A stretch of DNA of 64,000 nucleotides from Epilithonimonas caeni DSM 17710 (GTDB lineage Bacteria > Bacteroidota > Bacteroidia > Flavobacteriales > Weeksellaceae). The first letter of the stretch is position 1, and each line of letters begins with the position of its first letter. The translations under genes were made by a program, and so were the position numbers. The DNA lies in contig NZ_AUFK01000018.1 in assembly GCF_000426465.1 (NCBI RefSeq), positions 124,001 through 188,000 of the forward strand, given 5' to 3'. The notes under the pieces are model-generated. The model did not search any database, had not been told where the DNA came from, and saw only the letters and a program-made list of their open reading frames with translations. Shown one piece after another: positions 35,979 to 45,694 of this stretch.

Positions 35979-36212
35979 ATTAATGATTTTTAATTTAATA
36001 GAAGTGAGGTAAACATATTCACTTGTGCAATAAGTATTCCATCATTTTCTCTTAGTACATCATTTGTACGTTCTATGTCAGACCAAACCTGCTTTTTCCA
36101 TTGGTTCATTTATAGCAAAAATCCACAGCATTACCAGAAGCCAAAAAATCAAAGGGGTAAATTATTCTGAAAATACTTTTACATCAGTTTCTATAAGTCG
36201 ATATTCAAAGAT

Positions 36213-37115
36213 CTACTTCATTTCCCGAAACTGGACCGGGGTAATTTGCATATTTTTCTTGAAGAAATTATTAAAGTGCGTAGCTTCTTTAAAACCTAAT
36301 GAATAGGCGATTTCCGAAACATTCCATTCGGTATGTCTGAGTAAAATTTTTGCCTCTTGTAATAGGCGCCCGGCAATAATCTCTGAAGTTGTTTTTTCTG
36401 TAACCCCTCTCACAGCTCTGTTAAGATGATTGACATGAAGGGAAAGCTGATGGGCGAATTCCGATGGCGACCGAAAGTGTATCCGCTGCCCCGCATCTTC
36501 AATCGGAAACTGACGCTCTAAAAGTTCCAGGAACAGATGGGTGATCCTTTGAGAAGCGTTAGCTTGTTGCTTTTCAGCTTTTGAAGCCGGTTTCATTTTA
36601 AGTGTATAATGCAGTAGATCAAACACAAGGTTTCTCAGCAGGTCATATTTGTGTACATAATCGGAAACAATTTCAGCCTGCATTTTACTGAAGATCTGCG
36701 TCACATCTTCCAGCTGTTCATCCGTCAGCTCAAAAACCGGTATTACATTAGGTTTAAAAACTTCATAGTCGTTCAGGTTCCCGAAATGATAAAAAAATGC
36801 AGGCGTAAACACACAGAAAAATCCGGATTTATGGTTGTCAATCCACTCAAATTTGTAAGGGATCTGTGGATTGGTGAAAAATAATGCCTGCTTTTGGATA
36901 TCAATGACCTTATCAGCATAGTGAATCCTGTTTCTCCCGATAATCAGTGTGATCTTGAAATAATCTTTCCGGCTATAGACAACCGGTTTCTCCTGTCCAC
37001 CTGCGTATTCATCTATCGTAAAAATATTGAAATGTCCTACCCCATTTCGAATATTTTCGGGAACATGGTTAAATTTTGACCGATAAAATTCTTCAAGTGA
37101 CTGCATTTTTTCCAT
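36213..37115 (-). CDS. AraC-family transcriptional regulator
   Basis: 300 residues. N-terminal cupin-like effector domain (GHFNIFTIDEYAGG, KITLIIGRNRIHYADK), C-terminal double HTH (SEIAYSLGFKEATHFNNFFKK). It is paralogous to the regulator at 2065-3006 in both halves. It is 83 bp downstream of an SDR gene on the same strand, so the two form a regulator-oxidoreductase unit like the one at 2-3.9 kb. An ATG nine bases downstream is an alternative start. Confidence 0.88.
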   Translation of the reverse strand: MEKMQSLEEFYRSKFNHVPENIRNGVGHFNIFTIDEYAGGQEKPVVYSRKDYFKITLIIGRNRIHYADKVIDIQKQALFFTNPQIPYKFEWIDNHKSGFFCVFTPAFFYHFGNLNDYEVFKPNVIPVFELTDEQLEDVTQIFSKMQAEIVSDYVHKYDLLRNLVFDLLHYTLKMKPASKAEKQQANASQRITHLFLELLERQFPIEDAGQRIHFRSPSEFAHQLSLHVNHLNRAVRGVTEKTTSEIIAGRLLQEAKILLRHTEWNVSEIAYSLGFKEATHFNNFFKKNMQITPVQFREMK

Positions 37116-37197
37116 TTGATAAATGTACGAAGATCAAACAAAAAGTGTTGTCCGTTTCTAATGACAACACTGTTAATTTTCACTTGGGGGTCTTCAC

Positions 37198-38031
37198 TTA
37201 AAAGTCAGTAGAAAAAGAAAGGTTCTTATTGTTTTCCAATTCTTCTGAAAGCAAATTGATCTTTTCCGTTGCACGATTATAGGCATCGCTTCCGACATAC
37301 AGACAAACAGGCGGGTCCGGATCATCTGCAAGATCGATAAAAACCTTAGCAAGTTTTTCGGGATCGCCGATCTGTGTTCCGTTCATAGCCGCATACTTCG
37401 CATGTGAAGCTCTGATCGCATTATACCCGTCTATTTTCTTTTCTCCAAAAACAAGGGAACTGTCTTCCAGAAACTCAGTTCTGAAGGCTCCCGGCGCCAC
37501 TACTGTAACTTTTACACCGAACTCCTTCACATCTTCTGCCATGACCTCGGAAAGTCCCGTTACCGCATATTTTGTTGCAGCATACATGGCCCAACCGATT
37601 CCCGGGGCAAATCCCGCAATCGAAGAAATGTTGATGATGTTTCCTGATCTTTGTTGTCTGAAGTAAGGCATCACGGACTGCATGGTTTTGATGACAGCCA
37701 ATACGTTGATATCAAAACTGTCCTTGATTTCTTTCTGATTCAATTCTTCCACTGCTCCACCAATTCCATAGCCTGCATTGTTTACCAAAATGTCGATTTT
37801 TCCGAAGTTAGCAACCGTTTTCCCAATAGCCTCATTAATGGATACCTCACTCGTTAGATCCACTTCCAACGGTAAAAACTGCCCGTCAAAATGTCCGACA
37901 GCATCAATTAAACTCTGAGATTTTCTACTAGTTGCAGCTACCTTATATCCTTTTTCGATAAGTTTTTTCACTAACGCAAGTCCCAATCCTTTGGATGCCC
38001 CCGTTACGAACCATACTTTATTCGTATCCAT
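37198..38031 (-). CDS. SDR family oxidoreductase
   Basis: 277 residues. TGASKGLGLALVKKLIEKG near residue 10, NNAGYGIGG near 88, and the catalytic Ser/YAATK (Tyr-x-x-x-Lys) near 155. Its C-terminal half, with REELs such as CLYVGSDAYNRA, resembles the oxidoreductases often annotated as short-chain dehydrogenase/reductase regulators of aldehyde metabolism. Probably expressed with the downstream AraC gene. Confidence 0.88.
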   Translation of the reverse strand: MDTNKVWFVTGASKGLGLALVKKLIEKGYKVAATSRKSQSLIDAVGHFDGQFLPLEVDLTSEVSINEAIGKTVANFGKIDILVNNAGYGIGGAVEELNQKEIKDSFDINVLAVIKTMQSVMPYFRQQRSGNIINISSIAGFAPGIGWAMYAATKYAVTGLSEVMAEDVKEFGVKVTVVAPGAFRTEFLEDSSLVFGEKKIDGYNAIRASHAKYAAMNGTQIGDPEKLAKVFIDLADDPDPPVCLYVGSDAYNRATEKINLLSEELENNKNLSFSTDF

Positions 38032-38398
38032 ACCCTAATTTTATTTACAGTACAAAATTAGAACGATAATCGGCATCACTTCTAACAAAATAGAAACAAT
38101 AGATTACAAAAATCAAATAATAATTATATCGAGCCTGTATTATTGTTCCGTTTCTCGAAAGAATATTTGATCATATGATCAATATATTTTTTCATTCTGT
38201 TAATTTAAATATTGACAATAATCTATTTATTGCAAAAAGATATATTTTGTAATATAGATCACCTTTTTAAGATATGTTGATGGAATGTTCAGTCAAACAC
38301 CATTATTTTTTTATACTACGCCAGTTGGCAAATGATACCTTTAAATCGTTTCTTCTGTGGTAAACCTGTTTCTTTAAGTAGTCAATATATGTAGAGTC
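38032..38398. other. Intergenic region with a 16-bp palindrome
   Basis: TTGATCATATGATCAA at 38167-38182 is a perfect palindrome and could be an operator. The rest is AT-rich without a supported gene. Confidence 0.4.
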
Positions 38399-39382
38399 TT
38401 ATAAGCTTCTGTTTAGAAAATTTAATATTATTCCTCCAACTTCCTGATGTACTTGTGTCCTGTCAACATCAGGTGGGTCCTTAAAAAAAATGGCTTCATC
38501 TGGGTTATATTCTTTTACTTTCGGTAGAAAAATGTAATGACCAATATTCCTTTTAAGCACTTTGATCTGTGATGTGGGAATAAAACGATGATATTTTAGA
38601 GCATTACTTTTTATTGGGGCAATTGTATCGCCTTCAGCTCCAATGATAAGGACCGGTGCTTCTACGTTAAACTGGTCTTTGGTGGAAAATCCTAAACCTA
38701 AGGCCGGTGAAAGCGCAACAAACGCCTTTATCCTATGATCTTTTAGATTCTCTGATATCTGTTTACAGTCGATCTTATCAATGAGCTGAGTTAGGTCTCC
38801 CATTTCTGGGACATTCAGTTCCTGTTTTCCCTGTTTGCTTTTGGCTGTTTTTTTGATCAGAGAGCAATCTAATTTGGCCCCTGCCAAGGCCAGTGATGTA
38901 TATCCACCAAGTGAAAAGCCCACCACTGCCAATCTGTTATGATCTATTATGTCCGAGAAATTCGAATCTTCCAGGAGCCGATCTATCACAAACGAAATAT
39001 CCAATGGCCGTTCCCAATATCTCACAAAATATTCAGGGATCCTGTTATCTGTCGTATTCCCAAAATGATCGACCGATGCTACTATAAACCCTTCTTCTGC
39101 AAGTATATTTGCCAGCCAGATTAAACTGAACCTGTTACCTCCAGTGCCGTGGGACAATAGAGCCAACGGGTGTTTTCGGACGACAGTTTTAGAAATGTCA
39201 AATGTCTCTTTACTATTTTCATGAACAAGATTCTCTGGATACCAGATCTCTGTAAGGAGCAAACGATTCCCTCTGGAAGTATCAATGTATCTTTTAGAAA
39301 TTTGGTTGATATTCTTGACCTGTGCAGGTAAACATAAATAAGTTGAAAGAAGTAATAGTATTGTATAACAGATTTTTCTCAT
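38399..39382 (-). CDS. Secreted alpha/beta hydrolase (PAF-AH/dienelactone hydrolase-like)
   Basis: 327 residues with a signal peptide (ICYTILLLLSTYLCLPAQ). The oxyanion-region motif LLSHGTGGNRFS is near residue 95 and the nucleophile elbow VGFSLGGYTSLA near 153. Later GAEGDTIAPIKS (Asp) and NIGHYIFLP (His) complete a plausible catalytic triad. The fold and motifs suit platelet-activating-factor acetylhydrolase-like or broad-specificity esterases. Substrate unknown. Confidence 0.85.
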   Translation of the reverse strand: MRKICYTILLLLSTYLCLPAQVKNINQISKRYIDTSRGNRLLLTEIWYPENLVHENSKETFDISKTVVRKHPLALLSHGTGGNRFSLIWLANILAEEGFIVASVDHFGNTTDNRIPEYFVRYWERPLDISFVIDRLLEDSNFSDIIDHNRLAVVGFSLGGYTSLALAGAKLDCSLIKKTAKSKQGKQELNVPEMGDLTQLIDKIDCKQISENLKDHRIKAFVALSPALGLGFSTKDQFNVEAPVLIIGAEGDTIAPIKSNALKYHRFIPTSQIKVLKRNIGHYIFLPKVKEYNPDEAIFFKDPPDVDRTQVHQEVGGIILNFLNRSL

Positions 39383-39552
39383 ATTGTAGTTATTAATTAT
39401 ATCATACTGACAACTTAAAAGCCATTTTTATTACTTCTGAAACAAACAAATTCTCCAAGATGTTACTTAATCAATTGAAGATGAGATAAGAACGATAACA
39501 GGATCAATACCCTTTCTTACCTCATCCAAAACATTTATCCCAAAAATTACAG

Positions 39553-41904
39553 TTAATTGGCCCTAGATTTTTCATCAAACGTCACCTGCCGTCCTCCTGT
39601 TTTGACTTTGCGGTTTCCAAAGTTATAGGTCAGTGAAACAGACAGGTTTCTGCCATCATAATAGTTATCAAAATAATGGGTAGAATCCACATAGTAGATC
39701 TCACCATGACTTCTGGCCTGCCTGAAAATATCGGAGACATAGACATTCATCAGAAGATTCTTGTTCATTAGACTTAATTTTAATCCTGTCGTAAAGTTAC
39801 CGACAAAGTAGGAATAGGTATTGCCTATACTGGAAGGCAGGCGAAGCCAGTAGTTCATTAGGAATTGAACGCTTTTATCTTTGGTCAGAGAGAAATTGTT
39901 CCTGATATCAAAACTGGTACTGTTTCCTTTTCTGGAGGCGGCATCAGTGGCAAATACCTGTGTTTTCATATAAGAAAGATCTGCGGAATAGTTAGCTTCC
40001 CAAAAGTTAAAGAAGGTATCGGAATAATTCAAGGAGATGCCTGTACTGTTTTTGTTGAAGAAGTTATAAAAATTACTGGTCTTGTTCTCACCATCCAGGA
40101 TAACCAGTTGCGCAAAGGCATTCAGCTCCCTCTGGAAGTAGGTGGAAACAGAAAACTTACCTTTATACAGATATGACAATTCAAAATTATGATTGACGGA
40201 TGGATTGAGGGCAGGATTTCCGGAGTAGTAGGAATTGATGTTCGTGTACCAGCGGAATGGATTGAGCGCCCGGAAACCTGGTCTGTTAATCCGTTTGGAA
40301 TAATTGAGATTGAACGTATTATTGTCATTGGCCTTGTAGGTCAGGTAGGCCGTCGGAAAAAATTTGCCATAGGAATTCTCTGAGCTTTGTCCAGATGAAA
40401 CAGAGTTTCCTCTGATGGTGGAATACTCATACCTAAGCCCGGCTTTTACGGTCCATTTTTCGCCAAGCTGTTTTTCCATTCCTATATATGTGGCATAATT
40501 TTTTTCGTTGTAATTGAAAAGATCACTTTTTTGAGGGTCGGTCACATACTCCTGACCGATAAGGTTTTGATATTGCAGATCCGAATTGTTATCGAAATTA
40601 GTAAATTTGATCCCTGCCTCTGTCTTGGCAAATTCAAACGGCAGTGTGAGGTCGGCCTGACCGGAATAGATCTTGTAATCTAGTTCAGATGGGGTTCTCA
40701 CGACATAGGAATTAGCGGAATTATCTTTGGTGGTAAAATCGATATTGCTGCCCGGTGTGTTGGAGAAATAGTTACCAGTTACGCTAAGCTTATTGCTCCG
40801 CTTTCCGAACTTGACATCATAATAGGCACTTGCCGTGGTCTGCTTATTGTCATTGCGATGTTCCGCATAGGTCAACAAGGTATTCGTGTAGTTTTGACCC
40901 TGAAAATAATCCGAGGTGTTTGTAATATCCATTCCCGACCTTCCTGATCCGTAATCAAATACAAATCCAACACTGGAATTGCTATTGATCTCATAATCCG
41001 AGCTGAAGTTAAGGCCTGTGCCTTTCCAAAAATCCCTCCTGTCGTCAGAACTATGCAGGCCGTCCGAACCGATGATCCTGTAATTTTCATAGGAATGTTT
41101 CTGGCTGTCATATTGTCTCAGCTTTAATGAAGACCTTAGCTTTTCATTCTGGTAGTTCACTGTGGCTGAATTCGAGTTCCCTGTATAAGTGGTCTGAAAC
41201 AGACCGGTGGTAAGACTGCCGTTCCAGCCCAGGTTTTGATTTTTCTTCAGAACGATATTGATGAGACCGCTGTTTCCCTGTGCTTCATATTTGGCTGGCG
41301 GCGCTGTAATGACCTCTATCTTTTCAATATTTTCCGAGCGAAGGCTTTTGAGATAATTGATCAATTCAGATCCGGAAAGGTTCAGCATCCGCTCATTGAC
41401 CATCACTGAAACACCGCTTTTTCCGACCATCGTTATCCCTGCATTCTCATCTACCTTGACCTGTGGTGTGGCGTCCAATGCCTGTATACCGTCCATCCCT
41501 TGCGAGGCCTCGGAGTTGGACAGATTGAAGATCAAACGGTCTGCCTTTCTCTCGATCAGCTTTTTCCTGGCCGTCACCGTTACGCCTTCAATTTGCTTTT
41601 CGTCTTCATTGGTGATCAAAAGGTCATGATCTATATTACCGTCGACCTTTATTTCCGCCTGATAGAGCGTCTTTCCTTCATATATGCATTCCATGGTATA
41701 GATTCCGTTTTCAGCCAGTTTCAAGTTAAAATGGCCCTTCTCATCTGAAATCGTTGATTGTTTGTATTGATTCTTTCTGGCAATAATCTCTGCGTAAGAG
41801 ATCGTATTTTTTGATCTTTTGACCGTTCCGTTGATACTCTGTGATAGAGCAAATAAGGGCATCAGCAGTAAAACTGACGACATTGTTTTAAGCATGGTTG
41901 TCAT
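39553..41904 (-). CDS. Outer-membrane beta-barrel / TonB-dependent receptor family protein
   Basis: 783 residues; the signal peptide lies in SSVLLLMPLFALSQ (start at 41904, or 41895). A carboxypeptidase regulatory-like beta-sandwich (about 25-100) is followed by a plug-type stretch (VDENAGITMVGKSGVSVMVN and KIEVITAPPAKYEAQGNSG), then a ~550-residue barrel rich in aromatic-alternating strands. This is the PF14905-type barrel family, which commonly lies beside peptidase or carbohydrate systems. It probably transports or binds a ligand across the outer membrane. No SusD or regulatory partner is adjacent. Confidence 0.88.
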   Translation of the reverse strand: MTTMLKTMSSVLLLMPLFALSQSINGTVKRSKNTISYAEIIARKNQYKQSTISDEKGHFNLKLAENGIYTMECIYEGKTLYQAEIKVDGNIDHDLLITNEDEKQIEGVTVTARKKLIERKADRLIFNLSNSEASQGMDGIQALDATPQVKVDENAGITMVGKSGVSVMVNERMLNLSGSELINYLKSLRSENIEKIEVITAPPAKYEAQGNSGLINIVLKKNQNLGWNGSLTTGLFQTTYTGNSNSATVNYQNEKLRSSLKLRQYDSQKHSYENYRIIGSDGLHSSDDRRDFWKGTGLNFSSDYEINSNSSVGFVFDYGSGRSGMDITNTSDYFQGQNYTNTLLTYAEHRNDNKQTTASAYYDVKFGKRSNKLSVTGNYFSNTPGSNIDFTTKDNSANSYVVRTPSELDYKIYSGQADLTLPFEFAKTEAGIKFTNFDNNSDLQYQNLIGQEYVTDPQKSDLFNYNEKNYATYIGMEKQLGEKWTVKAGLRYEYSTIRGNSVSSGQSSENSYGKFFPTAYLTYKANDNNTFNLNYSKRINRPGFRALNPFRWYTNINSYYSGNPALNPSVNHNFELSYLYKGKFSVSTYFQRELNAFAQLVILDGENKTSNFYNFFNKNSTGISLNYSDTFFNFWEANYSADLSYMKTQVFATDAASRKGNSTSFDIRNNFSLTKDKSVQFLMNYWLRLPSSIGNTYSYFVGNFTTGLKLSLMNKNLLMNVYVSDIFRQARSHGEIYYVDSTHYFDNYYDGRNLSVSLTYNFGNRKVKTGGRQVTFDEKSRAN

Positions 41905-42218
41905 TTTAGTGGTTGTTCTATAATGACAATCCTAAGCCGTCTTTTATTACATTGCAATAGTGTTTACTTACAACATATAGCAAAAAATGATACAGATATC
42001 TTAATTTTCCCAATGAAACAGCTTAATCAGTTGGTACAACGATATAGGATATATTGAAGGAGTTCAAATATCTCTTTTTTAAAAGCTAAATATTTATGGT
42101 TCTAACCTTCATCCGCTGTCGTTTTTTCGCAAAAAAGCATCGATTTAACCGGATGGTCAAATCAATGCTTCGATAGGCTGAGATCATAAATGGCTTTATC
42201 GCCAAATACCTTTATTGA
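41905..42218. other. Intergenic region, no feature seen
   Basis: Contains a T-rich run after the SDR gene but no convincing hairpin, gene or repeat. Confidence 0.35.
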
Positions 42219-42992
42219 TCAAACAGTTGGTGATGCCCCACCATCTACAGAGATATTAGCCCCTGTGATATATTGGCCTTCTGATGAAGCAAGAAAAGCC
42301 ACCATATTGGCAATCTCCTCGGGCTCCGCCATCCTCCCTATAGGCACGCCAACTTTATCGACTATACTTTGGAAGGATTCCTCAAAAGTTGTTCCTGACC
42401 GCTGAGCAATATTTTCAATGAAATCATTCATTAGCGGCGTTCTCACGACACCCGGAGAAACCGTATTCACCCTGATGCCCTTAGGTCCAACTTCATTCGC
42501 CAATGCTTTGCTATAAGCATTCAATGCAGCCTTAGCCGATGAATATGACATGGTCATTTCCCAGATGGGCTGTTTGGCCGCTCCTGTGGATATATTGATG
42601 ATAACGCCCTCTTTCTGTTCTAGCATAGCAGGCAATAGTGCTTTGTTCATACGAACTACTGACATGAAATTGAGTTCCCAGTCTTTGGACCAGTCCTCAT
42701 CTTTCAATGTATTAAATCCTCCGCCCGGACTTAAATTAGCTCCGGCATTATTTACGACAATATCTATCTTACCGTACTTTTCCAATACCTCTTTTGCAAT
42801 TCTCCCTGCACTGTCTGCCCGGGTTAGATCTGCAGCTATAAAATGATGGTTGCTAGAAGCATCCTCTGATTTGCTACGTGCTGTGATCACAACGGTCACT
42901 CCGTTTGCGCTCAATTTATCAGCAATAGATTTACCTATTCCTTTTGTTCCTCCTGTCACCAAGGCCATTTTTCCTTTTAAAGAATCATACAT
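42219..42992 (-). CDS. SDR family oxidoreductase
   Basis: 257 residues. Nucleotide motif TGGTKGIGKSIADKL near residue 14, NNAG near 86, catalytic YSSAKAALNAYSK near 150, and the C-terminal cofactor-loop YITGANISVDGGAS. It resembles glucose 1-dehydrogenase/3-oxoacyl reductase enzymes. Transcribed divergently from the HxlR regulator at 43111 with a clear promoter between, so it is the likely target of that regulator. Confidence 0.92.
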   Translation of the reverse strand: MYDSLKGKMALVTGGTKGIGKSIADKLSANGVTVVITARSKSEDASSNHHFIAADLTRADSAGRIAKEVLEKYGKIDIVVNNAGANLSPGGGFNTLKDEDWSKDWELNFMSVVRMNKALLPAMLEQKEGVIINISTGAAKQPIWEMTMSYSSAKAALNAYSKALANEVGPKGIRVNTVSPGVVRTPLMNDFIENIAQRSGTTFEESFQSIVDKVGVPIGRMAEPEEIANMVAFLASSEGQYITGANISVDGGASPTV

Positions 42993-43019
42993 AATGGATC
43001 ATATTTAAAAATTAAGTTG

Positions 43020-43050
43020 CAAATCTATCCCCATTACTTTATTTTTGCAA
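43020..43050 (-). promoter_or_regulatory. Promoter of the SDR gene
   Basis: TAGATTTG (-7, 43020-43027) preceded by TTG (-33, 43048-43050) at exactly 20 bp spacing on the minus strand, the Bacteroidetes sigma-A pattern. Confidence 0.75.
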
Positions 43051-43110
43051 GTAGTTACACGATTGTACACTATCTACATTCCTGTAACTTTTATTGACAA
43101 TCAAATAGTT

Positions 43111-43437
43111 ATGAACAAAGAAAATATTGAAAAATCGGAAAATAAATGTGAACTCCAAAAAATTCTGGATATTATTGGGGGAAAATGGTCGATGTCTATT
43201 ATTTATGCTCTTATTTCTGATAAAAAACGCTTTAAAGAGCTGGAAAGGATGATCCCGGGAATAAGCACGAGAATGCTGGTGAAGGAATTGAAGAATATGG
43301 AAGAAAACGGCATTGTTACCCGTACAGCTTTTGCGACCGTCCCACCAACCGTTGAATACAATTTGACACCTAAAGGAAGGAAATTGGAACCTATTATTAA
43401 TGAACTTTATAAATGGGGGTTAGAATATATCAATTAG
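43111..43437 (+). CDS. HxlR-family transcriptional regulator
   Basis: 108 residues from the ATG at 43111; the longer frame begins with a TTG that falls in the neighbouring promoter. The winged HTH has CELQKILDIIGGKWSMSIIY and the wing RTAFATVPPTVEYNLTPKG, characteristic of HxlR. These act as redox- or substrate-responsive repressors. Divergent from the SDR at 42219-42992. Confidence 0.9.
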   Translation: MNKENIEKSENKCELQKILDIIGGKWSMSIIYALISDKKRFKELERMIPGISTRMLVKELKNMEENGIVTRTAFATVPPTVEYNLTPKGRKLEPIINELYKWGLEYIN

Positions 43438-43458
43438 TTACAAAATTCTGTTGTTTGA

Positions 43459-43494
43459 TCAAAAAAACCTTCTTTTGCAAGAAGGTTTTTCTTT
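43459..43494. terminator. Intrinsic terminator
   Basis: AAAAACCTTCTT and AAGAAGGTTTTT form a stem around TTGC with flanking A/T runs; it may serve both convergent genes. Confidence 0.85.
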
Positions 43495-43510
43495 GGTCAA
43501 ATAAATGTAA

Positions 43511-43969
43511 TTAAGCTTTTGCCTTATCTCGTAAAGCTTTAATTTTATCGTGAGAAGTTTTTAAACTTTGCTTTTGTTCGCGAAGCAAAACCTTGGTTTC
43601 TTCCATAACGCTTTCATCCTCGATAGCAGTTTTGTAGGCTTTTTGGGCCGCATCTTCACCTGCTTCACAATTACTTAGCACGGAAGCCCTATCATTGACT
43701 GCCAATGCAGATCTGACATCCATCCAAACTCTGTAGATCTTTCCGGCAGTAGTCGTACCTTCTTCTGTAGAGCCACCATATTCGTGCACTTTTTGCTGCA
43801 GTTCATTTTTATATTCCTGGCTTTCCGTGACCATACTGCTGAAAACCGTTTTCAGATCAAAATGTTCATCATCCCGTAATTCATCGATTGCCTTTTTATA
43901 GCCTTCAATTCTGTCATTGTTGATCTTGATGAGGTCATTCAATGCCTCGATACATGCATCGTGATTCAT
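43511..43969 (-). CDS. PA2169-family four-helix-bundle protein
   Basis: 152 residues, all helical, with the DUF2383 pattern: ALNDLIKINNDRIEGYKKAI, then DLKTVFSSMVTESQEYKNEL, then VWMDVRSALAVNDRASVLS and NCEAGEDAAQKAYKTAI. It resembles ferritin-like bundles and is often induced by stress, but iron ligands are not evident by eye. Cytosolic; neighbours give no clue. Confidence 0.85.
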   Translation of the reverse strand: MNHDACIEALNDLIKINNDRIEGYKKAIDELRDDEHFDLKTVFSSMVTESQEYKNELQQKVHEYGGSTEEGTTTAGKIYRVWMDVRSALAVNDRASVLSNCEAGEDAAQKAYKTAIEDESVMEETKVLLREQKQSLKTSHDKIKALRDKAKA

Positions 43970-44304
43970 AACTTTTATTTTTTATATTAATAAATTTGTT
44001 TGGAATCCATTAATTACAAACACCGTTCCGAACTGTCAAATTTTTCAATTTGAATTTTTTAAAAGGTATAAACGATAAAAGTGTTGACGTCCTTTCCAAA
44101 ATGCGGTCAGACCCTCAATTTTCTTAGCTGGAAATCGAATCTTAAAACTTAAATCGTAAAGAAATAATTTTGGTCATCGTATTTTTATTAATGAGAATAG
44201 CTATCAAAAAAAGCATGTAATCCATTAATCTGATTGGGCAATAGCTTAGAATCTGCCATAATCACATCAAATAGATAATGAGAAAAATTACAACCTCCAT
44301 CCAA

Positions 44305-44535
44305 TTAAATAAACATAGCTCTCTCAAATTTATGCTGATAAGCATTCAAGGAAGTAAACTTGTGATCTCTTACTGCATAAGTAATTTCAACTGAGAAAAA
44401 ATGAAATTCATAAGTTATGAAGATGAGGTCATGGCTCTCTCTCCTATTAACAATAATACCATAACTCTCAGCTATTTTATACTGCTCGTTTGTCGACAGA
44501 TTTTTAAAATCAAAAAAGGAAATGTCCAGACTCAT
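44305..44535 (-). CDS. Small hypothetical protein
   Basis: 76 residues from the ATG at 44535 (MSLDISFFDFKNLSTNEQ). The frame extends 44 residues upstream but that part is low complexity and unlikely coding. It belongs by appearance to a common chryseobacterial family with LS-x-x-EQY, a central R and a FFSVEITY stretch (sequence here: YEFHFFSVEITYAVRD). Function unknown. Confidence 0.6.
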   Translation of the reverse strand: MSLDISFFDFKNLSTNEQYKIAESYGIIVNRRESHDLIFITYEFHFFSVEITYAVRDHKFTSLNAYQHKFERAMFI

Positions 44536-44695
44536 AGTTATATATTTTAATTTTAAGCAAAAAACAAATTCTTTACCAAAAATGAATGATATCTGTGACT
44601 TCTGTATAAATTTAATGTTAAACCTTGATATTGCTGATTTTAAATTATTTTTCGTCGATGTTTTCAAAAAATTTTGAGGGTTGACTTCGAAATAT

Positions 44696-45000
44696 TCATT
44701 GGGAATTATTTAACTTTTCTCCCTGCTGAGTGGCAAATTTCTTCGGCTTCATTCCGATATATTGCTCAAAGCCCCATGAAAAATAACTCAGATTGGTAAA
44801 TCCCACCTGATAACCTATCTCAGATACCACGATCCGATTTTTGCTAAGCAGCCGGACTGCTACTACATACAGGCTCCTTGATAGTATTCGAATATGTCAC
44901 TTCCGAAAATCCGTTTGAATATCTTTCTTAGCTTGGGGTTCGATCATTTCTACTTCCTTCGCTAAGGCTGCAAAGGAGGATAGCCAAGATTAGACTGCAG
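44696..45000 (-). pseudogene. Decayed AraC-family regulator (C-terminal part)
   Basis: Minus-strand frames carry LAKEVEM, then KLRKIFKRIFGSDIFEYYQG, then RLLSKNRIVVSEIGYQVGF and TNLSYFSWGFEQYIGMKPKK, in order but in different frames with an internal TAG. These are the two helix-turn-helix motifs of an AraC regulator, without the effector domain. The reading is by eye; at least two frame changes are needed. Nothing else is seen in this ~600-bp gap. Confidence 0.75.
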
Positions 45001-45150
45001 AAGTATAATCGAGAAGAGCAAAAAATTAGAACCAATCATTAATAAATAGTAGAAATTGAGAGTCGAATATCAAATCGTCTGGAATTAATCAAGACTCATT
45101 ATACTATTCTTAATTAATTACCCGATCTGAAATCTAATTACGAATGGCCG

Positions 45151-45600
45151 TCATAATTCGGAAGAGTGAGTTTCGTATTTTTCTTGCCACAAAAAATCTC
45201 CTATACGCTTGTCAATAAGCCATTGATAGCCCTTACGAACATAGTGATCATTGTAAACAACTCCTATTGTATTCCTAATCTTCTTATCTTTTTCATTACT
45301 GACCATTGTGATCAGACAATAACAGGTGCCTGTGGCCTCATCTCCTTCGATAGTAAATAGGGATTGTCCGTTAAAATGGTAAACAGTATCCACATCTTTA
45401 AGAAATTCTGCGAAAGCGTTAGCCATAATGTCGCGTCCTTTCAATTCCATAATAACTTTACCCTCAGCTCTTGTTTCTGATAGGGCATTCTCTGTAAAAA
45501 ACTGTACTTGTTTGTTGAAATTTTTTTGATCTCCCAAAATGGATACTTGGTCTATAAGTTCTTTGAGCTGTATTTTGTCTTCTGTCAATGTTTTTTTCAT
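45151..45600 (-). CDS. SnoaL-like / NTF2-fold nuclear transport factor 2 family protein
   Basis: 149 residues. The alpha+beta cone with KELIDQVSILGDQKNFNKQV, FFTENA, LKGRDIMANAFAEFL, and TGTCYCLITMV, ending in WLIDKRIGDFLW is typical of SnoaL-like/polyketide-cyclase-type NTF2 proteins. It may be an enzyme or a small-ligand binder; the active residues cannot be assigned. Lies next to the quinone-oxidoreductase gene, perhaps same regulon. Confidence 0.85.
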   Translation of the reverse strand: MKKTLTEDKIQLKELIDQVSILGDQKNFNKQVQFFTENALSETRAEGKVIMELKGRDIMANAFAEFLKDVDTVYHFNGQSLFTIEGDEATGTCYCLITMVSNEKDKKIRNTIGVVYNDHYVRKGYQWLIDKRIGDFLWQEKYETHSSEL

Positions 45601-45694
45601 TACGTTCTTGTTAAAGTATAATTAAAGGCTTCCTTTAACTCAGAAAGTCTTGGTGACCTGTATTGCTATTATGTATTTATGACCACATTTAGAA

